Source: an uncultured Eubacteriales bacterium (GTDB lineage: Bacteria > Bacillota > Clostridia > Christensenellales > Aristaeellaceae). Taken from it: a stretch of 59,244 bases of DNA. The notes beneath the pieces are model-generated. The model searched no databases and was not told the DNA's origin. It was given only the letters and a program-made list of their open reading frames with translations. The stretch covers positions 1 to 59,244 of the forward strand of contig UQNM01000003.1 in the NCBI GenBank assembly GCA_900542395.1. Reading direction: 5' to 3'. Position 1 is the first letter of the stretch. Each line of letters starts with the position of its first letter. The translations under genes and the position numbers were made by a program. This document shows, in pieces, positions 33,090-42,364 of this stretch.

Positions 33090-33112
33090 GCCCCGTCACC
33101 GTGGCAGGGCGC
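33090..33112 (-). repeat. Copy of the terminator hairpin at the mutS2 stop (hairpin 1)
   Basis: This 23-base element matches 32971-32993 at 19 positions in the same orientation. Two of the changes keep a base pair (T-A to C-G and G-T to A-T). It lacks a T-run, so it is not itself an efficient terminator. Confidence 0.6.
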
Positions 33113-33122
33113 TTTAATGTCG

Positions 33123-35495
33123 TTATTTCAGGGAGACGATGGTTACGCCGGTTTCGCCTTCGCCGTACCGGCCGAGACGGAAGCTGCTCACGCACGGATG
33201 GCGGCGCAGGCAATCCTGTATGCCGGCACGCAGAACGCCGGTTCCGTTTCCGTGAATGATGCTGACCTCGCCGAGCGAGGAGAGCGTCGCGTCGTCGATG
33301 AATTTTTCGACCTCGGGAATCGCTTCATCCAGCGCCATGCCGCGCACATCCAGCTCCTGCCGAACGGCTCGCGTGGTGATATCCACCCGGGCTTCCCGCA
33401 TGGATTTCTTACGTTCCAGCTTCTTCTGCTCCTTTTTGACGAGCTGCTGCGTCGCTGTCAATGTTCGCAGATCGGAAAGCGGCGCGCGCATTTTCATCAT
33501 GCCGACCTTGAGCTGCACATAGCCCTTGCTGTCCGCAGGCGCAACGATCGTCGCATCCACATCCATGGAGGCGATGTGCACCATATCGCCTGCCTTGACG
33601 CTCTTTGGAATTTCACCGCCCACTTCCTTCTTGTCGGCCAATTCATCCTGCGCCTTTTCCATCTGTTTTTTGACCTTTTGAATTTCGTGCTCCTGCGCGC
33701 CGCCCGCTTTTTTCATGGCGCGAAGCTCGGAGATCATGGCCTCCGACTCCCGCTTGGCGTTCTCAACGATGCGCTTGGCCTCTTCCTTCGCCTTTCGGAT
33801 GGATTTTTCACGCTGATCTTCCAGCTTTTTCCGCTCCGTTTCCGCCTGGTCGCGGATGGAGATCATCTCGTTGCGCGCCTGCTCGGCCAGTTCGCGCTCC
33901 TTCTTGGCCACCTGACGGTGGTATTCGGCGTTGGCAATCACGTCCTCAAAGCGAACCTGCTCCTTGGAAAGCAGCTCCTTCGCCCTGCCGATGATAAATT
34001 CCGGCAAGCCGAGCTTCCGCGAAATTTCAAATGCATTGGATTTTCCGGGGATGCCGATGGACAGGCGGTACGTCGGTCTGAGCGTCGCCACGTCGAATTC
34101 GACGGAAGCGTTTTCAACGTTCGGCGTGGTCAGCGCATATTCCTTCAGCTCGCTGTAATGCGTCGTGGCCACCGTGCGCGTATGCATATCCAGCAGAGTG
34201 GAAAGCACCGCCTGCGCCAGCGCCGCGCCCTCCGTCGGATCTGTGCCCGCGCCAAGCTCGTCAAAGAGCACGAGCGAATCCGGCGTCACACTTTGGAGGA
34301 TCGAGACGATGTTCGTCATGTGACCCGAAAAGGTGGAAAGCGACTGTTCGATGGATTGCTCGTCGCCGATGTCCGCGAAGACATCATCAAAAACAGCCAG
34401 CTCCGTGCCGTATTCCGCCGGGATCTGCAAGCCGGACTGCGCCATCAGCGTAAACAGACCCGTGGTCTTTAGCGTCACCGTTTTGCCGCCCGTGTTCGGG
34501 CCGGTGATGATCAGCGTCGTAAAGTCGCTGCCCAGCCGGATATCCAGCGGTACGACCTTCTGCGGATCAATCAGCGGATGACGGCCGCGCACAATGTTCA
34601 GCCGCCCCTCGCGGTTGATCTTGGGCATGCACCCGTTCATCTGCTTGGCCAGCGACGCTTTGGCAAATGCAAAATCCAACTGAGCGAGGATCGCCAGATT
34701 ATCCGAGATAGCGTCCGCTTCCGGCGCGATTTGCGCGGAAAGCGTCCGGAGAATTTTCTCGATCTCCACCTTTTCCGCCGAAATCAACTGCTTCAGCTCG
34801 TTGCCGATTTCGACGACGGACATCGGCTCGATGAACACCGTCGCGCCGGTTGAGGATTGATCGTGCACAATGCCCGGCACCATCGAGCGGTATTCCTGCC
34901 GAACCGGCAGAACATAGCGATCCGCGCGCATGGTGATGATGGCGTCCTGCAAATATTTCTGGAAATTCGGGTTGTGAATCATGCCGTTCAGCCGCTCGCG
35001 AACACGTTCATTGCACGCGCGCATCTTGCGGCGGATTTGAAACAGCTCGTTGCTCGCGCGATCCGCGATTTCGTCCTCGCTGATGATCGCGTCGGAAATG
35101 GCCTGCTCGACGGTCTTGAATGTCGAAAGCCGCGAGGCGTTCGCGCTCATCAGCGGCGTATCCTGCCTGTCCGTCACGATGGCCTCGCGCGCGGCGCGGG
35201 CAGCGCGCAGGCTTGCGCCGATTTCCATCAATGTGCGCGGCGAAAGGGACGAACCGATCTGCGCCAGATGCAGCGAAGCACGCACATCTGAAAACGAGAG
35301 CATCGGCGTGCCGCCCAAATAGGAAAGCAGGCTGTGCGCTTCCTCCGTCTCTCGCTGCATGCGCAAAACGTCCTCCAATCGGTTGGACGGCGTTAAAGCG
35401 TCGCACAGCGCCCGCCCCATGTCGGAAACGCAGTATTGCGCAAGCTGCGCACGGATTTTTGTAAATTCAAGCACACGTAAAGAACGTTCGTTCAT
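33123..35495 (-). CDS. mutS2: Endonuclease MutS2
   Basis: A 790-residue MutS-family ATPase. Core domain from residue 1; Walker A TGPNTGGKTVTLK near 330; Walker B LFDELGAGTDPTEGAALA near 405; a long coiled coil (~510-640); and a C-terminal Smr nuclease domain with LDVRGM and IIHGNGTGVLR. MutS2 lacks the MutS mismatch domain; in Firmicutes it limits recombination and rescues collided ribosomes. ATG 35495 has AAGGAG seven bases upstream; the longer frame crosses the terminator and repeat upstream. Confidence 0.95.
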   Translation of the reverse strand: MNERSLRVLEFTKIRAQLAQYCVSDMGRALCDALTPSNRLEDVLRMQRETEEAHSLLSYLGGTPMLSFSDVRASLHLAQIGSSLSPRTLMEIGASLRAARAAREAIVTDRQDTPLMSANASRLSTFKTVEQAISDAIISEDEIADRASNELFQIRRKMRACNERVRERLNGMIHNPNFQKYLQDAIITMRADRYVLPVRQEYRSMVPGIVHDQSSTGATVFIEPMSVVEIGNELKQLISAEKVEIEKILRTLSAQIAPEADAISDNLAILAQLDFAFAKASLAKQMNGCMPKINREGRLNIVRGRHPLIDPQKVVPLDIRLGSDFTTLIITGPNTGGKTVTLKTTGLFTLMAQSGLQIPAEYGTELAVFDDVFADIGDEQSIEQSLSTFSGHMTNIVSILQSVTPDSLVLFDELGAGTDPTEGAALAQAVLSTLLDMHTRTVATTHYSELKEYALTTPNVENASVEFDVATLRPTYRLSIGIPGKSNAFEISRKLGLPEFIIGRAKELLSKEQVRFEDVIANAEYHRQVAKKERELAEQARNEMISIRDQAETERKKLEDQREKSIRKAKEEAKRIVENAKRESEAMISELRAMKKAGGAQEHEIQKVKKQMEKAQDELADKKEVGGEIPKSVKAGDMVHIASMDVDATIVAPADSKGYVQLKVGMMKMRAPLSDLRTLTATQQLVKKEQKKLERKKSMREARVDITTRAVRQELDVRGMALDEAIPEVEKFIDDATLSSLGEVSIIHGNGTGVLRAGIQDCLRRHPCVSSFRLGRYGEGETGVTIVSLK

Positions 35496-35527
35496 GGATT
35501 TCTCCTTTTTTGCGCGATTAGAAAATG

Positions 35528-35575
35528 GCGTAAACCGCCCGCGTGGGCAAGCCCCCGACGCTTTGCAGGCGTTGG
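35528..35575 (-). repeat. Dispersed repeat, copy 2
   Basis: On the minus strand it shares CAAAGC(G/A)TC, (C/T)CACGCGGGCG and TTTACGC in the same order with the element at 443-492. Here it lies between the U32 gene terminator and mutS2. The large stem of copy 1 is not fully kept. Confidence 0.5.
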
Positions 35576-35576
35576 C

Positions 35577-35600
35577 AAAAGCGGGTTCAACCCGCTTTTT
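35577..35600 (-). terminator. Rho-independent terminator at the U32 gene stop
   Basis: Minus strand: AAAGCGGGTT and AACCCGCTTTT pair around a GA centre and end in T4. It begins inside the stop codon of the U32 gene, separating it from mutS2. Confidence 0.7.
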
Positions 35601-37944
35601 ACTGAACGCCGCGCAGAAGCTGCCCTGCCGTCGCGGATGGCGAAATGCTGTGAAGCGCTCTGCCGCTATCCAGCACGCAGCGGTAAGAAGCGACAATTTC
35701 CCGTTGTCTTTCGGGCGATTCGTCGGTAAAGGCGAGGCGGAGGCTGACGGAAAGATGATGCAGCTTCTCAGCGTATTTCGCCATATCCGTTTCCACGCTG
35801 TTATACAGCCTCAAAACACAGCCGTGCTCCATTTGAAGCCTGCGCAGCGGGAAACGGTATCCCTTTCGATCCGTATAGATTTCCGGGCAGCCGCCGAGCC
35901 TTGCACATTCGTTGCAGCGGCTGTCCTGCTGTTCGTCCCCTTTTTTCGTTCGGCGCGGGCAATGGTTCAGCAGCATCAACTGCGTCCGTCCGTATGCCTC
36001 CATCACGTAATTGCCGCCGCTGGCAAACAGCTCCCGCAGCTCTTTTTGATTCAGCTCGCAGGAGACCGTCAGTCGGTTGACGTTCAGAGCGGCATAAAAT
36101 GCCGCGCAGGCGTGATTCATAACGTTCAGCCCCTGACCGCCTGAAACCGGAACAGGCCACGAGAGCGCCAACTGACCGGGGTTATTGGCCACCACGCCGC
36201 TCAGCTTTTCCGCGTTTTCACAAACCCACGCATGGATATGCTCCAGCTCGTCGCTGCGCATGACGGCCGGAAGAACGAGCGCCGGTTTAACGCCGTCCGC
36301 CTCCGCAAGCATGTGGCTCAGCGTATCCGCCTTATAGATTTGCGGCTGCCATTCAAAAATGTCCGCTCCACATTCAATCAGGATCTTTGCCCTCGCAACG
36401 TCTTCGCCCTGCACGATCAGCAGCTTTTCCTGTGTCGGCATTTCGCACGAGTCGGGAACAAACCGACGGTCTGTTTGCGTCGGCTCCGTTCGAGCTTTTC
36501 GCATTTTTTCAAGCGCGTCCCGCCGCAAATTGTTGAGCATCGCGGCGGTCATAAACGCGCCTTCGCTTTCAAGCGTCAAATTTCGAAGTCGGTACGGCGT
36601 TCCACCCAGTTTTCCGAGCTGCTTGGCGGCGGTTTCCTCATTCAGCGCGCGCTGCTGCGCAGGCATGACTGGCTGCTCACCGACGGATGAAACGCAGTGC
36701 CCGTCGCCATCCGAAACGGTCAAAGCGGCGGCGCTGTTCGGCATGGCGTACAGATGCATGTCCAGCGGAATCTGCACATTTTCGCGGCCCATGATTTCCC
36801 GAATTTCCTTCATCTGCGCGGCGTCTGTCAGGCGGAAGATTTCGTCGCCCACGCGCGCCTGACCGGCCGCGATGCGAACCGTCGCCTCCGCGCCCGCCGG
36901 AATGTCGTTGCCGGAATAGGTGAATTCGGTCTCCTGACGCCCGCGTGATTGCAGTCCGTCGCCGTCGTTGAGCGCCTTGGTCAAACGAACCTGCGCAAGC
37001 GCTCCCCGCATCGACATGATTTTGCCGACCGAAATGCCCCAGTGGTTCGGTTTTTTCCAGCTCATCAACGCGGCGTTGCTCTTCTCCATCACGTAGCCTT
37101 CCGTGAAGCCGCCGCGATTGAACACCTGCCGCAGGCCTTCGATGACCGCCTGGCTCGGATGATAGCTGACATGTGCTTCCGCCGCATCGAGCGCCTCGCG
37201 ATAGGCTCTCGTGATGACGCCGACGTATTCCGGCCTTTTCATGCGGCCTTCCAGCTTAAAGGAATATACGCCCGCGTCGCGCAGCTCGGGAATACGGTCG
37301 ATCAGCATCAAATCCTTTGTGGAGAGCAGGTAGCCGCTCGTTCCGTCTTCCAGCGTGTAGGGCAGTCGGCAGGGCTGCGCGCATCGGCCGCGGTTGCCGC
37401 TCCGTCCGCCGATCATGCTGGAAAACAGGCACTGACCCGATACCGCCACGCAAAGCGCGCCGTGCGCAAAGGCCTCTACCTCAACGCCGACGTCCGCCAT
37501 CTTTCTCAGCTCATCCAGCGTACATTCCCTTGCCGGAACGACGCGCGCAAAGCCCATGTCCTTCATCAGCCGAGCGCCCTGCGCGTTGTTGATCGTCATC
37601 TGTGTGCTGGCATGCAGCACCAGATGGGGATAGCTTTGCTGAATGATCCGCGCCACGCCCATATCCTGCACCAGCACGGCGTCCACGCGCACATCAGAGA
37701 GCAGATCGAGCACATCGCGAAGGTCGTCCAGTTCGCACTGCTTGACCAGCGTATTGACCGTCACATAGATTTTCTTCCCTCGCTCGTGCGCATAGGCCAC
37801 AGCGTCTCGAAGCCCATCCGCATCGAAATTCCCCGCGTAGCTGCGCGCGCCGAAGGCCGTATAGCCCAAATAGACAGCGTCCGCGCCGCAAGCGATTGCC
37901 GCAACGAGTGCTTCGCGGTTTCCCGCCGGTGAAAGCAGTTCCAT
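35599..37944 (-). CDS. U32-family protein with DUF3656-type extension (RlhA/YdcP-like)
   Basis: A 781-residue protein. Residues ~1-330 are the U32 core: ELLSPAGNREALVAA, the HASTQMTINN strand, HGALCVAVSGQCLFSS with CAQPCR (Fe-S cysteines), and SFKLEGRMK. A central and C-terminal extension of the DUF3656 type follows, ending with another cysteine cluster (CNECARLGGC). Once called peptidases, U32 proteins are now known as prephenate-dependent RNA hydroxylases: RlhA (23S rRNA C2501) has this long form, TrhP (tRNA U34) a shorter one. The target here is therefore probably rRNA. GGAGGAG precedes the ATG. Confidence 0.85.
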   Translation of the reverse strand: MELLSPAGNREALVAAIACGADAVYLGYTAFGARSYAGNFDADGLRDAVAYAHERGKKIYVTVNTLVKQCELDDLRDVLDLLSDVRVDAVLVQDMGVARIIQQSYPHLVLHASTQMTINNAQGARLMKDMGFARVVPARECTLDELRKMADVGVEVEAFAHGALCVAVSGQCLFSSMIGGRSGNRGRCAQPCRLPYTLEDGTSGYLLSTKDLMLIDRIPELRDAGVYSFKLEGRMKRPEYVGVITRAYREALDAAEAHVSYHPSQAVIEGLRQVFNRGGFTEGYVMEKSNAALMSWKKPNHWGISVGKIMSMRGALAQVRLTKALNDGDGLQSRGRQETEFTYSGNDIPAGAEATVRIAAGQARVGDEIFRLTDAAQMKEIREIMGRENVQIPLDMHLYAMPNSAAALTVSDGDGHCVSSVGEQPVMPAQQRALNEETAAKQLGKLGGTPYRLRNLTLESEGAFMTAAMLNNLRRDALEKMRKARTEPTQTDRRFVPDSCEMPTQEKLLIVQGEDVARAKILIECGADIFEWQPQIYKADTLSHMLAEADGVKPALVLPAVMRSDELEHIHAWVCENAEKLSGVVANNPGQLALSWPVPVSGGQGLNVMNHACAAFYAALNVNRLTVSCELNQKELRELFASGGNYVMEAYGRTQLMLLNHCPRRTKKGDEQQDSRCNECARLGGCPEIYTDRKGYRFPLRRLQMEHGCVLRLYNSVETDMAKYAEKLHHLSVSLRLAFTDESPERQREIVASYRCVLDSGRALHSISPSATAGQLLRGVQ

Positions 37945-37998
37945 TTTCTCCTCCGAAAAAAGCGGCGCAGGGCAACCACCCCAGCGCCGCCGCTCGAT

Positions 37999-38271
37999 TT
38001 ATGCGTTTTCGTCCTGTTTGGTTTCAGTTTTTGCCGCGTCAAGCTCGCGGCGAAGGCGGTTCACCTCGTCCTGCGCGGTAAACAGCTCATCCGCCAGCGT
38101 CATCGCCGTCAGCACAGGCAGCATATTTTCCCCGGCTCGCGTCAAAATCGCCAGCTCGCGCATCCTTCGATCCACGTATCGGGAGAGACGCTGCACCTTG
38201 TCCGGCTGCTGATCCGTCACCAGAGTATAATCGCGCCCCATCAGGTGGACGACGACCTTGTTTTTGTTCAC
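37999..38271 (-). CDS. zapA: Cell division protein ZapA
   Basis: A 90-residue protein with the ZapA globular head (VVVHLMGRDYTLVTDQQPDK, then VQRLSRYVDRRM) and a C-terminal coiled coil (ADELFTAQDEVNRLRREL). ZapA crosslinks FtsZ filaments at the division ring. The start is GTG with GGAGG seven bases upstream. Its position before a U32 gene and mutS2 is usual for Firmicutes. Confidence 0.9.
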   Translation of the reverse strand: MNKNKVVVHLMGRDYTLVTDQQPDKVQRLSRYVDRRMRELAILTRAGENMLPVLTAMTLADELFTAQDEVNRLRRELDAAKTETKQDENA

Positions 38272-38285
38272 GGTGCCGCCTCCGA

Positions 38286-38810
38286 TCAGCCGCGCCCTTT
38301 CAGCTTTTCAACCGTGTAGGTTTCGCCATGCGTGTCCACGCGGACGGACTTCATCTTCTGCTCCTCATACGGCTTATCCATCGGATCGCGCGGAACGCTG
38401 ACAATCGCATCTGCCGTTTCCATGCCCTCCGTCACCTTGCCGAACGCGGCGTATTGGCCGTCCAGATACGGCGCGTCATCCACCATGATGAAGAACTGGG
38501 AACCGGCGGAGTTGGGCATCATGCTGCGCGCCATGGAAAGCACGCCGCGCGTGTGCTTGAGCGGGTTATTGAAACCGTTGCGGGCAAATTCGCCGCGGAT
38601 GCTGTAACCCGGTCCGCCGGTGCCGCGGCCGAGCGGATCGCCGCCCTGAATCATAAAGCCCGGAATCACGCGATGGAAGATCACGCCGTCATAAAAACCG
38701 CTGTTCGCCAATTCCACGAAGTTCGCCACGCTGTTGGGCGCCGTTTCGGGATAAAGCTCGCCCTTCATCGTCTGCCCGTTTTCCATTTCAATGATAAACG
38801 TCGGATTCAT
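38286..38810 (-). CDS. Peptidyl-prolyl cis-trans isomerase, cyclophilin type
   Basis: A 174-residue cyclophilin without signal peptide. FHRVIPGFMIQGGDP carries the catalytic Arg, and GSQFFIMVDDAPYLDGQYAAFGKV the Gln/Phe and His-loop region; the active tryptophan of eukaryotic forms is absent, as in many bacterial ones. It speeds proline isomerisation in the cytoplasm. ATG 38810 follows AGGAGG at eight bases. It lies 13 bases after the unknown gene and 14 bases before zapA. Confidence 0.93.
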   Translation of the reverse strand: MNPTFIIEMENGQTMKGELYPETAPNSVANFVELANSGFYDGVIFHRVIPGFMIQGGDPLGRGTGGPGYSIRGEFARNGFNNPLKHTRGVLSMARSMMPNSAGSQFFIMVDDAPYLDGQYAAFGKVTEGMETADAIVSVPRDPMDKPYEEQKMKSVRVDTHGETYTVEKLKGRG

Positions 38811-38823
38811 TTTGTCTTCCTCC

Positions 38824-39798
38824 TCACTCTTGATACGCCTCATGCGTATTGTCGTCATCCATCAGAAAATGCCCGCCGAACAGGGCTTGAACGTCCCTTG
38901 CAATCGCTTCGCTGGTCAATGGGTAGCCGCATCTGGCCAGCGGCAGATAGGCGTCGCACAGCGCGGGCCAAATCGCCTCTCTGGCCGTGATCCATCGCCC
39001 CAGCATCTGCTCCGGCAAATCCGCCTCGCTGGCGTAGGGCACAAAGCGCAGCCCCAGCTTTTCAAGCGCAAGCGGAATCCGCTTGTTGACGCGCACGAGA
39101 AGCCGCCGCCTTGTCGCGGCCGCCTCAATCAGCATCGGTTCGACGGCTTCGTCGCCGAACGCCAGCGCGCACACAGTATGGGAAGCATCCAACTGACGCA
39201 GAAAACCATCCATCTGCGCGCGCGTATCAAGCCGGACATGCAGGCGCAGACGCTCGTCTTCGCAGGCGGGAATCAGGCAAAAGCGGAGCGCATCCTCATC
39301 AAACTGCCGAATGAGCACATCCCTTGCGCCGCATTGCTGCGCCGCAAGGCGAATCTCTTCGGCTCGACGGGCGTATTCCACGCCGTAACGCCCCGGCGCA
39401 AAGAAATCCTCCGGCAGCGTCAATAGAGGCGCTATCCGGTCATCCTCAAAGACGGCGCTCTGCGCATCCCGAATGGAGACGCAGGCAAATACGCGCTTCG
39501 CTCGCATCTGGTCAAGAATTTCGCGCAGATACGCTTCCCTTGTGTAGCCGCTTTGAATCAGCGCCGCACGCGGGATATCCTCTATCGGCATTTCCAGCGC
39601 ATCCATCGCGGCAAACGCCGCAGCCGCATCGGCCTGAAGCGGCGTCAAGCCCTGCGCCTTTGGTATCGACGTCGCCAGCGCTTTTATGCCCATTTCGCCT
39701 CGCGCCGCGTCAAAATTCAGCAGGGTCTCCACCACCGCCGCCCGGCGAACCACCTGCTTGACGCACCGCCGAAGCGTCTGCTTATCGCTGATTACCAT
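38824..39798 (-). CDS. Protein of unknown function (hemZ-cyclophilin operon)
   Basis: A 324-residue soluble protein I do not recognise. It is alanine- and arginine-rich, without signal peptide or membrane helix. A middle part alternates beta-like strands and helices (FACVSIRDAQ, DVLIRQFDEDALRFCLIP, LRLHVRLDT, RRRLLVRVNK), and the C terminus has LPLARCGYPLTSEAIARDV. The pattern would fit a TIM-barrel such as a degraded uronate isomerase or amidohydrolase, but no metal-binding HxH is visible, so this is only a guess. The ATG at 39798 lies ~12 bases after AGGAGG, 30 bases past the hemZ stop. Confidence 0.6.
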   Translation of the reverse strand: MVISDKQTLRRCVKQVVRRAAVVETLLNFDAARGEMGIKALATSIPKAQGLTPLQADAAAAFAAMDALEMPIEDIPRAALIQSGYTREAYLREILDQMRAKRVFACVSIRDAQSAVFEDDRIAPLLTLPEDFFAPGRYGVEYARRAEEIRLAAQQCGARDVLIRQFDEDALRFCLIPACEDERLRLHVRLDTRAQMDGFLRQLDASHTVCALAFGDEAVEPMLIEAAATRRRLLVRVNKRIPLALEKLGLRFVPYASEADLPEQMLGRWITAREAIWPALCDAYLPLARCGYPLTSEAIARDVQALFGGHFLMDDDNTHEAYQE

Positions 39799-39827
39799 GG
39801 TCTGCGCCTTCCTCCTCCCGCCGATGC

Positions 39828-41291
39828 TCAATCCAGCTTTTTCGCTTTTTCGGCAAAGACGACCCGCTTTCGCTCGATCATCTCATCCACGCGGTCGATA
39901 TATTGCTCAATATTGGCTATATTCGGTGCGCGAAGGATTTTTTCCTCTTCGCGCATGACACATTTTGAAATTCCGCCCGCGCCAAGCGCCAGAATACTGG
40001 TGGTTTCCTCCATGTTGTCGATGTTGTATCGGCAGAAACGCCCCGGCAGCGCGTAACCCACGTTTTCCAGGTTTTCCGCCATGTATTTTTGCCGGTACAG
40101 GTAGTACGCGCGCATGCCCATGTCGTGCGCCGTCTGCCGCCCAAGCGCCACCATGCGGGCGACATCCTGTTCCGCCTGCGCGTATTTTTCTTCGTGCAGC
40201 CTGCTTGAACGCTTGATGGCCAGCGTGTGAACGGTCAGGCTTTCCGGGCGGAGCCTGCGGATTTCCGCCAGCGTATGCGCAAACATGGCGTAATCCTCGC
40301 CGGGGAGCGCCGCGATAACGTCCATGTTGATGTCGTCAAAGCCGATGCTTCTGGCCAGCTCATACGCCTCCACCGTCTGCTTTGCGGTGTGCGCGCGGCC
40401 GATTCGCGCCAGCGTCGCGTCGTTCATCGTCTGCGGATTGATGCTGATTCTCGTCACGGGATGGTCGTGGATCATACGCAGCTTCTGCGCGTCCAGCGTG
40501 TCCGGCCGACCGGCCTCGACGGTAAATTCCGCCAGCGCGCCGAAATGCTTTTCGACATGCGCGAGCAGACGGTCAAGCTGCGGCGTGGTCAGGCTGCTGG
40601 GGGTTCCGCCGCCGATATAGCCCACGCGGATATGCAGCCCCATCTCTCGCGCCATCTCGGCGCACGCCTCAATCTCATGCAGCAGCGCCGCCAGATACGG
40701 CTCGACCAATCGCCCGTCTCCAATTTCGCCGGATGAGAACGAACAGTACGCGCAGCGCGTCGTGCAGAAAGGAATACCGATATATACATCGCATGCGCGC
40801 GAGCGCCGATCCATCAGCCCCTGCTGCGCGTCGAGAATTTCATCGAGCAGATCAATCTTTTCCTGCGACAGGTCAAACAGGTCTTGCAGCGTCTGTCTGG
40901 CCTCTCCGCGCGTTTTTCCGTTTTCCAGTTGCTGGTAATACAGCCTTGTCGGGCGGATTCCCGTCAAAGAGCCCCATGCGGGCTGCCGCCCGGACAGGCG
41001 CTTGAAAAGCATATAGCAGCAGCGCTTAATCAATCGTTTCTTCTGGCGTTTTTCCTCGAGGCCGCCGGAAACCGCCGGAGCGCTGAGCGTATTTTGTTCC
41101 GTCCTGCCGCTGCAATCCGTTAAAACAAAGGTTTCGCGCCATTCTTCGTCCGCTTCTTCATGGATATGCGTGAGACGCGCGTCGGCCTGCTGCGTTTCTT
41201 CCACAGCCGCTCCCTCGCCGTAAAACAGGCGCACGACGTCGCCGATATCGTTTTGAAACGCAGGCAGCGATGTTTGGACAGCGATCTTCAC
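39828..41291 (-). CDS. hemZ: Radical SAM coproporphyrinogen dehydrogenase HemZ
   Basis: A 487-residue radical SAM protein of the HemN/HemZ group. The cluster motif is CTTRCAYC near residue 176, with IGIPF before it and YIGGGTPSSL after. The extra ~150-residue N-terminal domain marks HemZ rather than HemN or HemW. It may oxidise coproporphyrinogen III anaerobically, though many HemZ relatives lie outside heme operons, as here. Its ATG overlaps the stop of the MBL gene (ATGA). Confidence 0.88.
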   Translation of the reverse strand: MKIAVQTSLPAFQNDIGDVVRLFYGEGAAVEETQQADARLTHIHEEADEEWRETFVLTDCSGRTEQNTLSAPAVSGGLEEKRQKKRLIKRCCYMLFKRLSGRQPAWGSLTGIRPTRLYYQQLENGKTRGEARQTLQDLFDLSQEKIDLLDEILDAQQGLMDRRSRACDVYIGIPFCTTRCAYCSFSSGEIGDGRLVEPYLAALLHEIEACAEMAREMGLHIRVGYIGGGTPSSLTTPQLDRLLAHVEKHFGALAEFTVEAGRPDTLDAQKLRMIHDHPVTRISINPQTMNDATLARIGRAHTAKQTVEAYELARSIGFDDINMDVIAALPGEDYAMFAHTLAEIRRLRPESLTVHTLAIKRSSRLHEEKYAQAEQDVARMVALGRQTAHDMGMRAYYLYRQKYMAENLENVGYALPGRFCRYNIDNMEETTSILALGAGGISKCVMREEEKILRAPNIANIEQYIDRVDEMIERKRVVFAEKAKKLD

Positions 41292-41893
41292 GCATTTGCC
41301 TCCTGTTCCCAGGCGATCTTCGTTTTCATGCCGTGGCCGGGGTAACAGACGGTATCACCCGGCAGTTTCAGCAGCCGTTTCAGGGAGAGCGCCATTTGCA
41401 GCGAGTTTCCGCCCGCCAAATCCACCCGGCCGTACCCCTGATAGAACAGCGTGTCGCCGCAAAACAGCGTCTTTTCATGCCGATAACAGACCGAGCCCGG
41501 CGTATGTCCCGGCGTGTGCAGCACATCAAAGCGGATGCCCGCTTCTTCCACGCAGCCGCCCTCTTCGAGCAGGACATCCGCATCCGGCAGCGTGAGCTGC
41601 GCGCCGACAACGCCGGAGAGATTCAGCGAGGGATCGGCAAGCGCCGGTGCGTCCAGCTTGTGCACATAGAGCTTCACGCCGTCCTTCAGCCACGGTCTGG
41701 CGTAGAGCATGTGGTCAAAATGCGCGTGCGTGAGCAGCACCGCCTTGACCTCTCTGCCGCAGACCGCGCCGTTGACCGCCGCATATTCCGCGCCGGGATC
41801 AATCAGCACGCACTGATTCGAGCCGGACGCGCCCACCACGTAGGTGTTCACATCCAGCGGGCCGCCAGTCACGGTTTTGATATCCAGCTCCAT
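41288..41893 (-). CDS. MBL-fold metallo-hydrolase (glyoxalase II-like)
   Basis: A 201-residue metallo-beta-lactamase-fold protein with the two-metal motif THAHFDHM near residue 56, HTPGHTPGS near 126, CGDTLF near 145 and a last His in YPGHG. It resembles hydroxyacylglutathione hydrolase-like proteins often found after dtd in Firmicutes; the substrate is unknown. Its ATG overlaps the dtd stop (TGATG). Confidence 0.88.
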   Translation of the reverse strand: MELDIKTVTGGPLDVNTYVVGASGSNQCVLIDPGAEYAAVNGAVCGREVKAVLLTHAHFDHMLYARPWLKDGVKLYVHKLDAPALADPSLNLSGVVGAQLTLPDADVLLEEGGCVEEAGIRFDVLHTPGHTPGSVCYRHEKTLFCGDTLFYQGYGRVDLAGGNSLQMALSLKRLLKLPGDTVCYPGHGMKTKIAWEQEANA

Positions 41894-42342
41894 CAGAACG
41901 TCCTCCTTGAATCAATCAGCAGCGTCACCGGGCCGTCGTTGACGAGCGAAACCTTCATATCCGTCTGGAAAATGCCGGTTTCCACATGAATCCCCGCCTC
42001 GCGCAGCCCCTGACAATATGCGTCGTACATCGGCACGGCCACTTCCGGCCTTGCCGCGCGGATGAAACTCGGACGGCGGCCATGGCGGACGTCGCCATGC
42101 AGCGTGAACTGGGAAATCGCCAGAATTTCGCCGCCCGCATCGAGGATGGAGCGATTCATCTTGTCGTTTTCATCCTCAAAAATGCGGAGGTTGACGGTTT
42201 TATCCACGCAATAGCGCACATCCTCCGCGGTATCGCCGTCTTCAACGCCGCAGAGCACCATGAATCCCTTGCCGATGCGCCCGACTTCCCTGCCGTCCAC
42301 CTTGACGCTTGATTCGAGCACCCTCTGTACCACCAGTCTCAT
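41893..42342 (-). CDS. dtd: D-aminoacyl-tRNA deacylase
   Basis: A 149-residue DTD-fold enzyme removing D-amino acids (and Gly from tRNA-Ala) from tRNA. Both active-site motifs are present: SQFTLHGD (SQFTL type) near 78 and NDGPVT near 138. Length and N terminus MRLVVQRVLESSVKVDG are typical. It lies 22 bases after relA. Confidence 0.96.
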   Translation of the reverse strand: MRLVVQRVLESSVKVDGREVGRIGKGFMVLCGVEDGDTAEDVRYCVDKTVNLRIFEDENDKMNRSILDAGGEILAISQFTLHGDVRHGRRPSFIRAARPEVAVPMYDAYCQGLREAGIHVETGIFQTDMKVSLVNDGPVTLLIDSRRTF

Positions 42343-42364
42343 GTATGTGTCCTTTCGCTTCCGC

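Noticed and set aside
33117..34472. 451-codon plus-strand frame
   Set aside because: Antisense to mutS2, which has Walker and Smr motifs; Leu/Phe-rich shadow translation.
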